Shown: in pieces, positions 1-5,119 of the stretch
Numbering within the stretch: position 1 is the first letter of the stretch
How the letters are laid out: each line of letters opens with the position of its first letter
DNA from: Rubritepida sp.
GTDB lineage: Bacteria > Pseudomonadota > Alphaproteobacteria > Acetobacterales > Acetobacteraceae
NCBI GenBank assembly: GCA_022843345.1
Contig: JALHNW010000185.1
Location: 1 to 5,119, forward strand
Direction of reading: 5' to 3'
Length of the DNA stretch: 5,119 bases
Notes under the pieces: model-generated
What the model saw: the letters and a program-made list of their open reading frames with translations, nothing else
Told to the model about the DNA's origin: nothing
Database searches by the model: none
Position numbers and translations under genes: made by a program

Positions 1-96
1 GTGCGGCGACTGGTGAACGACGGCACGGCGGAGGCCGGCGCCGCGCGGCTGGCATCCCTCCTGCGGACTTGCGCGGAGGGGGGATTTCCGCCATGA
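1..96 (+). CDS. 3' end of an unidentified gene (partial, cut by the left edge)
   Basis: The frame beginning at base 1 is open for 31 codons and ends at TGA (94-96). The visible peptide begins VRRLVNDGTAEAGAARLASL and ends in GGFPP. It is Ala/Arg/Leu rich, reads like a terminal amphipathic helix followed by a short loose tail, and most of its third codon positions are G or C, as in the neighbouring genes. The other + strand frames are less attractive: one stops within the first 20 bases and another runs to about 160 without recognisable content. The RRL-x-ND-…-ARLA pattern is reminiscent of the last helix of GT-B type glycosyltransferases, but 31 residues are too few to claim that. The gene lies on the same strand as rpsB, about 150 bases before it, with a small hairpin just after the stop. 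The window happens to open with GTG, but nothing shows that this is a start codon. Confidence 0.4.
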   Translation: MRRLVNDGTAEAGAARLASLLRTCAEGGFPP

Positions 97-109
97 GGCC
101 CGCGTCGTT

Positions 110-125
110 CCGGGCGCAGGCCCGG
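110..125 (+). terminator. Small GC hairpin after the left-edge gene, weak terminator candidate
   Basis: CCGGGC (110-115) and GCCCGG (120-125) form a perfect 6-bp stem around a GCAG loop, starting 14 bases after the TGA at 94-96. No T-run follows (the next bases are CGCGGCAAATCC), so it does not meet the classic Rho-independent pattern. It could instead protect an mRNA 3' end, or be chance in GC-rich DNA. Confidence 0.25.
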
Positions 126-170
126 CGCGGCAAATCCGCACGCGGCGCGCCCTTCCGATGATGGCAGGGT

Positions 171-220
171 CCGGTCCCGGGGAGACATCCCGGGTCATTG
201 CGCCGCGGAGGCTCAACCGG
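171..220 (+). promoter_or_regulatory. Possible structured leader of rpsB
   Basis: In the non-coding stretch before rpsB, CCCGGG (176-181) pairs with CCCGGG (189-194) around the loop GAGACAT. CCGGT (171-175) can pair with ACCGG (216-220), enclosing that hairpin plus a weak second one (GCC 202-204 with GGC 210-212). The result would be a small three-way-junction-like fold ending nine bases before the rpsB Shine-Dalgarno. In gammaproteobacteria the rpsB leader is known to mediate autogenous control by S2. Whether this fold does the same is inference, and the pairing could be chance at this GC content. I saw no convincing -35/-10 pair anywhere in 97-228, so the rpsB promoter is not located. Confidence 0.3.
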
Positions 221-228
221 ACTACGAC

Positions 229-234
229 GGAAGG
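229..234 (+). promoter_or_regulatory. Ribosome binding site that fixes the rpsB start
   Basis: GGAAGG at 229-234 is the only good Shine-Dalgarno match here. It directly touches the ATG at 235, leaving no spacer, but lies nine bases before the ATG at 244. This favours 244 as the true start. Confidence 0.7.
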
Positions 235-243
235 ATGATCGCG

Positions 244-1029
244 ATGGCGATGCCAGAGGTTTCCCTGCGCGGCCTGCTCGAGGCGGGCGTGCATTTCGGC
301 CACCACACGCGGCGCTGGAACCCGCGCATGGCGCCCTACATCTTCGGGATCCGCAACCAGGTCCACATCCTGGACCTGCAGCAGACCGTCCCCCTGATGG
401 AGCGCGCGCTGCGCCAGGTGCGCGACACGGTCGCCGGCGGCGGGCGCGTGCTGTTCGTGGGCACGAAGAAGGCGGCGGCCGAGTACGTGGCCGAGGCCGC
501 GACGCGCTGCGGGCAGTACTACGTGAACCACCGCTGGCTGGGCGGCATGCTCACCAACTGGAAGACCATCACCGGTTCCATCAAGCGGCTGAAGGAGATG
601 GACGGCAAGCTTTCGGGCGACACGCAGGGCCTCACCAAGAAGGAGATCCTGATGCTGACGCGCGAGAAGGAGAAGCTGGACCGCGCGCTGGGCGGCATCC
701 GCGAGATGGGCGGCCTGCCCGACCTCATCTTCGTCATCGACGTGGTGAAGGAGAAGCTGGCGATCGAGGAGGCCAACGTGCTCGGCATCCCCGTCGTGGC
801 GGTGGTGGACAGCAACGCCGATCCCTCGGGCATCCAGTTCCCCATCCCGGGCAACGACGACGCGATCCGCGCCATCAACCTGTACTGCGACATGGTGGCG
901 GCGGCGGTGTTCGACGGCATCTCGGCCGAGATGACGGCGTCGGGCCGCGACACGGGCGCGATGGAGGAAGTGATGCCGGAGGAGCTGCCCGAGGCGCCGG
1001 TGGCCGCCGAAGCGGCCCCCCAGGCCTGA
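244..1029 (+). CDS. rpsB: 30S ribosomal protein S2
   Basis: S2 is a late-assembling 30S protein that sits between head and body on the solvent side and helps hold S1. The product is 261 residues, against about 240 in E. coli. The N-terminal motif [11 protein letters not shown] (residues 11-21) is followed by [13 protein letters not shown] and HILDLQQT. The [11 protein letters not shown] block lies in the first half. The second S2 signature spans residues 159-183 (PDLIFVID…EANVLGIP), and the family-typical [10 protein letters not shown] follows. The extra length is a C-terminal tail rich in Glu, Pro and Ala, common in alphaproteobacterial S2. Three in-frame ATGs exist (235, 244, 250); 244 is chosen because GGAAGG at 229-234 is correctly spaced from it and the protein then begins [10 protein letters not shown], as in relatives. 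It is first of a pair with tsf, 18 bases downstream. Identification is secure; only the exact start is slightly uncertain. Confidence 0.97.
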   Translation: MAMPEVSLRGLLEAGVHFGHHTRRWNPRMAPYIFGIRNQVHILDLQQTVPLMERALRQVRDTVAGGGRVLFVGTKKAAAEYVAEAATRCGQYYVNHRWLGGMLTNWKTITGSIKRLKEMDGKLSGDTQGLTKKEILMLTREKEKLDRALGGIREMGGLPDLIFVIDVVKEKLAIEEANVLGIPVVAVVDSNADPSGIQFPIPGNDDAIRAINLYCDMVAAAVFDGISAEMTASGRDTGAMEEVMPEELPEAPVAAEAAPQA

Positions 1030-1047
1030 TCCGGAAAGGCGCGAGCA

Positions 1048-1962
1048 ATGGCTGAGATCACGGCGGCGATGGTCCGCGAGCTGCGCGAGAGCAGCGGCGC
1101 GGGCATGATGGACTGCAAGAAGGCGCTGGTGGAAGCCGGCGGCGACATGGAAGCGGCCATCGACTGGCTGCGCAAGAAGGGCCTGTCGGCCGCGGCCAAG
1201 AAGAGCGGCCGCGTGGCCGCCGAGGGGCTGGTCGGCACCGCGTCCGGCCCCGGCGTCGCCGCCATGGTCGAGGTCAACGCCGAGACCGACTTCGTGGCGC
1301 GCAACGAGACCTTCCAGAACTTCGTCTCCGAGGTGGCCGGGCTCGCCCTGTCCGTCGGCGACGACGTGGAGAAGCTGAAGGCCGCGACCTTCCCGGGCAC
1401 GACGCACTCCACCCAGGAGGAGCTGACCAAGCTCATCGCCACCATCGGCGAGAACATGACCATCCGCCGCGCCCGCGTGTTCCACGTGAAGGAAGGCGCG
1501 GTCGCCACCTACATGCACAACGCCGTGAAGCCTGGCCTGGGCAAGATCGGCGTGCTCGTCGCGCTCGAAGGGGCGGGCGAGGCGCAGGTGATGGAGACGC
1601 TGGGCCGGCAGATCGGCATGCACGTCGCCGCCACCCGCCCCGAGGCGCTGGACGTGAACGCCGTGGACCCCTCGGCGCTGGAGCGCGAGCGCGCGGTGCT
1701 GACGGAGCAGGCCAAGGCGTCGGGCAAGCCGGACGCGGTGATCGCCAAGATGATCGAGGGCCGCATCCGCAAGTACTACGAGGAGGTGGTGCTGCTGGAG
1801 CAGGTGTGGGTGCATGACGGCGAGAGCCGGGTGCGCGCGGTGGTGCAGAAGGCCGGCCTCGCGCTCGCCGGCTTCGAGCGCTTCCACCTGGGCGAAGGCA
1901 TCCAGAAGGAGACCTCCGACTTCGCCGCCGAGGTCGCCGCCCAGGCCGGCATCAAGGCCTGA
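1048..1962 (+). CDS. tsf: Translation elongation factor Ts
   Basis: EF-Ts is the cytoplasmic guanine-nucleotide exchange factor that releases GDP from EF-Tu. The 304-residue product (283 in E. coli) starts with the UBA-like N-terminal domain (about residues 1-55; [19 protein letters not shown], then [15 protein letters not shown]). TDFVARN lies at residues 80-86; its Asp81 and Phe82 correspond to the E. coli Asp80/Phe81 pair that disturbs the Mg2+ site of EF-Tu. The core continues with [10 protein letters not shown] (133-142), VAATRPEAL and the [15 protein letters not shown] helix (238-252). The C-terminal part has [20 protein letters not shown] (about 278-297). The ATG has GGAAAGG at 1033-1039, eight bases upstream. 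The gene follows rpsB by 18 bases, the usual rpsB-tsf pairing, and is followed by a strong hairpin. Full length with no missing block seen. Confidence 0.98.
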   Translation: MAEITAAMVRELRESSGAGMMDCKKALVEAGGDMEAAIDWLRKKGLSAAAKKSGRVAAEGLVGTASGPGVAAMVEVNAETDFVARNETFQNFVSEVAGLALSVGDDVEKLKAATFPGTTHSTQEELTKLIATIGENMTIRRARVFHVKEGAVATYMHNAVKPGLGKIGVLVALEGAGEAQVMETLGRQIGMHVAATRPEALDVNAVDPSALERERAVLTEQAKASGKPDAVIAKMIEGRIRKYYEEVVLLEQVWVHDGESRVRAVVQKAGLALAGFERFHLGEGIQKETSDFAAEVAAQAGIKA

Positions 1963-1973
1963 GCCGCCTCCCT

Positions 1974-2001
1974 TGGCCCCGGCCGGTTCCGGCCGGGGCC
2001 A
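1974..2001 (+). terminator. Strong hairpin after tsf, probable (partial) terminator or attenuator
   Basis: TGGCCCCGGCCGG (1974-1986) is the exact reverse complement of CCGGCCGGGGCCA (1989-2001), separated only by TT. This gives a 13-bp stem; the innermost pair probably opens to make a four-base loop. It begins 11 bases after the tsf stop. The bases after it, TCCTTTGCTAAT, hold only a broken T-run, so termination may be partial. It separates the rpsB-tsf pair from the pyrH group, allowing high expression of the former with lower read-through into the latter. A role in RNA stability rather than termination is also possible. Confidence 0.7.
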
Positions 2002-2046
2002 TCCTTTGCTAATCCGTCACGCGGCCACCACCAACCGGAAGCTCCC

Positions 2047-2766
2047 ATGACCCCGACCTACAAGCGCGTGCTCCTGAAGGTGTCGGGGGAGGCGCTGATG
2101 GGCGACCGGAGCTACGGCCTGGACAACGCGACGGTGAAGGCCATCGCCCAGGACATCAAGGAAGCCGTGGCGCTCGGCGTCGAGGTGGCGCTGGTGATCG
2201 GCGGCGGCAACATCTTCCGCGGCATCGCCGGTGCCGCCACCGGCATGGAGCGCGCCCAGGCCGACTACATGGGCATGCTGGCCACCGTGATGAACGCGCT
2301 GGCCATGCAGAGCGCGCTGGAGCGCGCGGGCGTGCCGACGCGGGTGCAGAGCGCCATCGAGATGAACAGCATCTGCGAGCCCTACATCCGCCGGCGGGCC
2401 ATCCGCCACATGGAGAAGGGCCGCGTGGTGATCTTCGCCGCCGGCACCGGCAACCCCTTCTTCACCACCGACACCGCGGCCGCCCTTCGCGCGGCCGAGA
2501 TGGGGTGCGACGCGCTGCTGAAGGGCACCCAGGTGGACGGCGTGTACGACAGCGACCCGCGCAAGAACCCCGACGCCCAGCGCTACACCACGCTCTCCTA
2601 CCTGGAGATGTTGGCGCGCGACCTGGCCGTGATGGACGCCGCGGCGATCAGCGTGGCCCGCGAGAACCACCTGCCGATCATCGTCTTCAACATCCACGAG
2701 ACGGGCGCCTTCACCGCGGTGATGCAGGGCCAGGGCCGCTACACCACCGTCACCGACGCTGCGTAA
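2047..2766 (+). CDS. pyrH: UMP kinase (uridylate kinase)
   Basis: This enzyme phosphorylates UMP to UDP with ATP, the committed step toward UTP and CTP. The bacterial form is a cytoplasmic hexamer of the amino-acid kinase fold, unrelated to eukaryotic UMP/CMP kinase, and is typically activated by GTP and inhibited by UTP. The 239-residue product is close to the E. coli length (241). Visible motifs are LLKVSGEAL (9-17, Lys11 near the phosphates), IGGGNIFRG (51-59), [13 protein letters not shown] (73-85; Arg58 and Asp73 align with the effector/subunit-contact residues Arg62 and Asp77 of E. coli), [13 protein letters not shown] (133-145) in the UMP site, and [15 protein letters not shown] (157-171) in the ATP site. 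GGAAG at 2037-2041 is five bases before the ATG. It follows the tsf hairpin and lies 11 bases before frr, a widely conserved pair. I see no clear promoter in 2002-2046. Confidence 0.98.
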   Translation: MTPTYKRVLLKVSGEALMGDRSYGLDNATVKAIAQDIKEAVALGVEVALVIGGGNIFRGIAGAATGMERAQADYMGMLATVMNALAMQSALERAGVPTRVQSAIEMNSICEPYIRRRAIRHMEKGRVVIFAAGTGNPFFTTDTAAALRAAEMGCDALLKGTQVDGVYDSDPRKNPDAQRYTTLSYLEMLARDLAVMDAAAISVARENHLPIIVFNIHETGAFTAVMQGQGRYTTVTDAA

Positions 2767-2770
2767 GGAG
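2765..2770 (+). promoter_or_regulatory. frr ribosome binding site overlapping the pyrH stop
   Basis: AAGGAG at 2765-2770 overlaps the pyrH stop TAA (2764-2766) and lies seven bases before the frr ATG at 2778. It fixes the frr start, although the same frame is open far upstream (from about 2505) inside pyrH. Confidence 0.8.
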
Positions 2771-2777
2771 CAACGCC

Positions 2778-3350
2778 ATGGCCACGCCCCCCGACAACAA
2801 GGCCCTGAAGGCCGACCTGACGCGCCGCATGGACGGCGCGATGGAGACGCTGAAGAAGGAGTTCACCGGCCTGCGCACCGGCCGCGCCGCGCCCGCGCTG
2901 CTGGAGAACATCCGCGTCGAGGCCTACGGCACCAACCAGCCGCTGAACCAGCTCGCCAACGTCTCGGTCGGCGGGCCGGCGATGCTGGTGGTGCAGGTGT
3001 TCGACCGCAGCGTGACCAAGGCGGTGGAGGTGGCGATCCGCGATTCGGGGCTGAACCTCAACCCGCAGGCGGAAGGCCAGGTGATCCGCATCAACCTGCC
3101 GCCGCTGACCGAGCAGCGCCGCAACGAGCTGGCGAAGATGGCCGCCAAGTACGCCGAGGGCGCCAAGGTCGCCATCCGCGGCGTGCGGCGCGACGGCATG
3201 GAAAGCATCGCCGCCTGGAAGAAGAAGAGCGAGATCAGCGAGGACGACGCCAAGCGCTGGTCCGACGAGGTGCAGAAGCTCACCGACGGCTACATCAAGC
3301 AGATAGACACGGTGACGGCGGCGAAGGAAAAGGACATCAAGACCGTCTGA
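2778..3350 (+). CDS. frr: Ribosome recycling factor
   Basis: RRF works with EF-G to split post-termination ribosomes so that subunits can be reused. The product is 190 residues (185 in E. coli) and shows the tRNA-like two-domain layout. The first helix of domain I carries FTGLRTGRAAPALLENI (29-45). The small domain II follows (about 46-110; VEAYGTNQPLNQLANVSV, VVQVFDRS, LNLNPQAEG, IRINLPPLTEQRR). The two long C-terminal helices carry VAIRGVRRDG (131-140) and EISEDDAKRWSDEVQKLTD (152-170). Arg137 corresponds to E. coli Arg132, which is needed for ribosome binding. The start is set by AAGGAG seven bases upstream and by the usual N-terminal length; a longer reading into pyrH would add over 90 unrelated residues. 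The stop TGA shares its A with the uppS ATG. Confidence 0.98.
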   Translation: MATPPDNKALKADLTRRMDGAMETLKKEFTGLRTGRAAPALLENIRVEAYGTNQPLNQLANVSVGGPAMLVVQVFDRSVTKAVEVAIRDSGLNLNPQAEGQVIRINLPPLTEQRRNELAKMAAKYAEGAKVAIRGVRRDGMESIAAWKKKSEISEDDAKRWSDEVQKLTDGYIKQIDTVTAAKEKDIKTV

Positions 3351-4060
3351 TGCTGGACCGGCCCGCCCCCATCGCGCCGCGCCACGTCGCCATCATCATG
3401 GATGGCAACCGGCGTTGGGCGGAAGGCCGCGGCCTGCCCACCCCGCTCGGCCACCGCGCGGGCGCGGATGCGGTGCGCCGCACGGTCGAGGCCGCCATCC
3501 GCCATGGCGTGCCATGGCTGACGCTCTTCGCCTTCTCCTCCGAGAACTGGGCGCGGCCCAAGGAGGAGGTGACGGAGCTGACCACCCTGCTGCGCCACTA
3601 CCTGAAGGCGGAGGTGGCGGAGCTGGCCAGGCAGGGCGTGCGCCTGCGCGTGATCGGCGACCGCGCGCGCTTCGGCGCCGACACGCTGGCGCTGATCGAG
3701 GCCGCGGAGGCGCGCTGCGCCCAGGGAACGGCGCTGAACCTGACGGTGGCGCTCTCCTACGGCGCGCGGGACGAGATCCTGCACGCCGCGCGCGCCGCCA
3801 TCCGCGACGGCCTGGCCCCCGAGGCGCTGGACGAGGCGGCCTTCGCCGCCCGCCTGTTCACCGCGGGCCAGCCGGACCCGGACCTGATCATCCGCACCTC
3901 GGGCGAGCGGCGCCTGTCCAACTTCCTGCTGTGGCAGGCCGCCTATGCCGAGATGCACTTCCCCCCCGTGCTGTGGCCCGATTTCGGCCCGGAGCACTTC
4001 GCCGAGGCGCTGGCCGACTACGCGGCGCGCGAGCGGCGCTTCGGGGCGCGCGTGGGGTGA
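3350..4060 (+). CDS. uppS: Undecaprenyl diphosphate synthase (cis-prenyltransferase)
   Basis: UppS adds eight isopentenyl units in cis to farnesyl diphosphate, giving the C55 diphosphate that becomes the lipid carrier for peptidoglycan and other surface polymers. The 236-residue product has all the family's conserved regions: IIMDGNRRWA (15-24; Asp18 aligns with catalytic Asp26 of E. coli), PLGHRAG (32-38), LTLFAFSSENWARP (57-70), and LIIRTSGERRLSNFLLWQ (179-196, whose Arg residues bind IPP diphosphate). Glu201 in AYAEMHFPP aligns with the Mg2+-binding Glu213 of E. coli. The ATG overlaps the frr stop as TGATG, and the only AAGGA-like site (3330-3334) is 15 bases away, too far for strong independent initiation. 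Reinitiation after frr is therefore likely. The downstream end overlaps cdsA by four bases. A dehydrodolichyl synthase relative with another chain length cannot be excluded by sequence, but context supports UppS. Confidence 0.97.
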   Translation: MLDRPAPIAPRHVAIIMDGNRRWAEGRGLPTPLGHRAGADAVRRTVEAAIRHGVPWLTLFAFSSENWARPKEEVTELTTLLRHYLKAEVAELARQGVRLRVIGDRARFGADTLALIEAAEARCAQGTALNLTVALSYGARDEILHAARAAIRDGLAPEALDEAAFAARLFTAGQPDPDLIIRTSGERRLSNFLLWQAAYAEMHFPPVLWPDFGPEHFAEALADYAARERRFGARVG

Positions 4061-4872
4061 AGAACTGGGCCGACCTGCGCAAGCGCGCGATCACCGCGGC
4101 GCTGCTGGGCCCGGCCGCCATCGCCTGCATGTGGCTCGGCGCGCATTGGTGGACCTTCCTGATGGCGGTCTGCGTCGCCGGCCTCGCCTGGGAATGGGTG
4201 CGGATGTGCGGCGGCTCCACCCGCTCGCGCCCCGGGCTCTTCGTGCCGGCCTTCGTGCTGGCGGCGGGCGCGCTATCGGTCGCGGGGCAGTTCTGGCCTT
4301 CCATGCTGCTGCTGGCGGCGGGGGCGTACGTCGCGCGCTTCTCGGCCCGCCGGCGCGGCGTGGTGCCGCCCTCCTGGCTGGGCTTCGGGGTGCTCTACAT
4401 CGGCCTGGCCGGGGTGTCGCTGATCGAGCTGCGCCACGCCGACGCGGCGGGGCGGGAGAACGTGATCTTCCTGTTCCTGGTGGTCTGGGCCTCGGACATC
4501 AGCGCCTACCTGGCCGGGCGCGCGCTGGGCGGACCGAAGCTGTGGCCGGCGGTGTCGCCCAACAAGACCTGGTCGGGCGCGGCCGGCGGGCTGCTGGGCT
4601 GCATGCTGGTGGGGCTCCTCGCCGCGTCCTGGCTGGAACCGGGCAGCGTCTCGGCGCGCGCGGCGCTGGTCGCGGCGTTGCTGGGCGCCTTCACCCAGGG
4701 GGGTGACCTCCTGGAAAGCTGGATCAAGCGGCGATTCGGGGTAAAGGACAGCTCGGGGCTGATCCCCGGCCATGGCGGGCTGCTCGACCGGCTGGACGGG
4801 GTGCTCGCCGCGGCACCTGTCGCCGCCCTGCTCGCCTGGGTGCTGGGCCCCGGCGTCCATCTCTGGAGGTAA
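4057..4872 (+). CDS. cdsA: Phosphatidate cytidylyltransferase (CDP-diglyceride synthase)
   Basis: CdsA is an inner-membrane enzyme joining CTP and phosphatidic acid into CDP-diacylglycerol plus pyrophosphate, the precursor of all major phospholipids. The 271-residue product is hydrophobic, with roughly seven to eight membrane segments (for example about 11-28, 32-49, 60-78, 108-124, 136-152, 174-192, 199-215 and 247-264). The family signature is complete at 221-247: Ser221, Lys224-Arg225, Lys230-Asp231, His239-Gly-Gly and Asp244-Arg-Leu-Asp247. SPNKTWSG (167-174) and the WASDISAY block (144-151) are also conserved. The start is GTG at 4057, whose bases GTGA overlap the uppS stop; the protein then begins MKNWADLRKRAIT, the normal positively charged N-terminus. 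The same frame is open back to about 3415, but that part reads as a uppS shadow. No strong Shine-Dalgarno is seen, so coupling to uppS translation is likely. Confidence 0.95.
   Translation: MKNWADLRKRAITAALLGPAAIACMWLGAHWWTFLMAVCVAGLAWEWVRMCGGSTRSRPGLFVPAFVLAAGALSVAGQFWPSMLLLAAGAYVARFSARRRGVVPPSWLGFGVLYIGLAGVSLIELRHADAAGRENVIFLFLVVWASDISAYLAGRALGGPKLWPAVSPNKTWSGAAGGLLGCMLVGLLAASWLEPGSVSARAALVAALLGAFTQGGDLLESWIKRRFGVKDSSGLIPGHGGLLDRLDGVLAAAPVAALLAWVLGPGVHLWR
4865..4870 (+). promoter_or_regulatory. Strong ribosome binding site for dxr
   Basis: GGAGGT at 4865-4870 is a near-ideal anti-16S match and runs into the cdsA stop TAA (4870-4872). It lies nine bases before TTG at 4880. No ATG or GTG in the dxr frame lies within usable distance, so this site supports the TTG start. 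Confidence 0.75.
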
Positions 4873-4879
4873 CGCGCCC

Positions 4880-5119
4880 TTGGGCCGCAGCGTCACGATC
4901 CTCGGCAGCACCGGTTCCATCGGGCGCTCCACCCTGTCCCTGCTCGAATCCGCGCCCCTCGGCACGTTCCGGGTGGAGGCGCTGGTGGCCGGGCAGGACG
5001 TCGCCGGGCTTGCGGCGCAGGCGAAGGCGCACCGCGCGCGGCTGGCCGTGGTGGCCGAGGACGCCAAGCTGGCCGAGCTGCGCGCCGCGCTCGCCGGCAC
5101 CGGCATCGAGGCCGCGGCG
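4880..5119 (+). CDS. dxr: 1-deoxy-D-xylulose 5-phosphate reductoisomerase, N-terminal part (cut by the right edge)
   Basis: Dxr converts 1-deoxy-D-xylulose 5-phosphate to 2-C-methyl-D-erythritol 4-phosphate with NADPH, the committed step of the MEP isoprenoid pathway and the target of fosmidomycin. Only 80 codons are present (the family is about 390-400 residues). They cover the start of the NADPH-binding domain: SVTILGSTGSIGRSTLSLLE (4-23) with the glycine-rich GSTGSIG at 9-15, then FRVEALVAGQDVAGLAAQA, which parallels FRVVALVAGKNV of the E. coli enzyme. The start is taken as TTG at 4880, with GGAGGT nine bases upstream; this puts the GSTGSIG loop at its normal distance from the N-terminus. 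The gene follows cdsA by seven bases. Its position beside uppS is sensible, since the pathway supplies the units UppS polymerises. Catalytic metal and substrate residues lie beyond the window. Confidence 0.95.
   Translation, partial: MGRSVTILGSTGSIGRSTLSLLESAPLGTFRVEALVAGQDVAGLAAQAKAHRARLAVVAEDAKLAELRAALAGTGIEAAA

Noticed and set aside
198..1055. Plus-strand frame of 285 codons overlapping rpsB in another phase
   Set aside because: The product is an Arg/Gly/Ala/His-rich low-complexity string typical of an out-of-frame reading, while the rpsB frame gives complete S2 motifs.
519..1508. Long minus-strand open frame of 329 codons opposite rpsB and tsf
   Set aside because: It is the antisense of two certain genes. 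The product is Ser/Ala/Met/Arg rich without recognisable domains and starts and stops inside unrelated genes. Long antisense frames are expected where third positions are almost always G or C.
2006..2013. TTGCTAAT as a possible -10 box for a pyrH promoter
   Set aside because: Only four of six bases fit the consensus, and the region about 17 bases upstream lies in the hairpin with no -35-like sequence.
2017..2697. Minus-strand open frame of 226 codons opposite pyrH
   Set aside because: The His/Val/Gly/Ala-rich product mirrors the pyrH codon pattern; no start signal or domain supports it.
2505..2777. Apparent 91-residue N-terminal extension of frr
   Set aside because: It lies within pyrH, has no RRF-like content, and a well-spaced AAGGAG precedes the ATG at 2778.
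3290..3997. Minus-strand open frame of 235 codons opposite uppS
   Set aside because: It is an antisense shadow with a Gln/Gly/Arg/Ala-rich sequence, no domain and no plausible ribosome binding site in its own context.
3415..4056. Apparent N-terminal extension of cdsA, giving a 485-residue protein
   Set aside because: The extra part overlaps uppS entirely and is an Arg/Gly/Pro-rich shadow. The GTG at 4057 gives a normal-length CdsA with a typical basic N-terminus and the common GTGA overlap.
4273..5106. Minus-strand open frame of 277 codons opposite cdsA and dxr
   Set aside because: It is antisense to two confidently identified genes and its product is low-complexity Arg/Ala/Pro/Gln without recognisable motifs.

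Overview
The window holds a conserved bacterial housekeeping gene string, all on the + strand: rpsB - tsf - pyrH - frr - uppS - cdsA - dxr (dxr is cut by the right edge), preceded by the probable 3' tail of an unidentified gene. Base composition is very G+C rich, with strong G/C preference at third codon positions. That, the alphaproteobacterial style of S2 (N-terminus, acidic Ala/Pro/Glu tail) and the gene order suggest a high-GC alphaproteobacterium, perhaps Rhodospirillales/Acetobacteraceae (Roseomonas-like). The taxonomic placement is inference from pattern memory, not from a search.

Layout: 1-96 is an open frame running in from the left edge and ending in TGA; it looks like the C-terminus of a protein I cannot identify. 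97-243 is non-coding and holds two GC-rich hairpins (110-125 and 176-194), the second nested in a possible longer rpsB leader fold. 244-1029 is ribosomal protein S2 and 1048-1962 is elongation factor Ts. An almost perfect 13-bp hairpin (1974-2001) sits between tsf and pyrH and is the best terminator/attenuator candidate. 2047-2766 is UMP kinase and 2778-3350 ribosome recycling factor. 3350-4060 is undecaprenyl diphosphate synthase, sharing one base with the frr stop. 4057-4872 is CdsA, with a GTG start overlapping the uppS stop by four bases. 4880-5119 is the first 80 codons of dxr, with a TTG start behind a strong GGAGGT.

Functionally the first block (rpsB, tsf) serves translation. The second block joins pyrimidine nucleotide supply (pyrH gives UDP, hence UTP and CTP), ribosome recycling (frr) and envelope precursor synthesis. 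Dxr feeds the MEP isoprenoid pathway, UppS turns isoprenoid units into the C55 lipid carrier, and CdsA uses CTP to make CDP-diacylglycerol for phospholipids. The tight overlaps from frr to dxr indicate one translationally coupled transcript; the tsf-pyrH hairpin suggests the two blocks can be expressed at different levels.

I found no mobile element, CRISPR array, tRNA/rRNA, or novel defence or biosynthetic system. The long additional open frames on both strands are high-GC shadows of these genes. The points worth a second look are modest: the leader folds before rpsB, the tsf-pyrH hairpin, the non-ATG starts and the unidentified left-edge gene.
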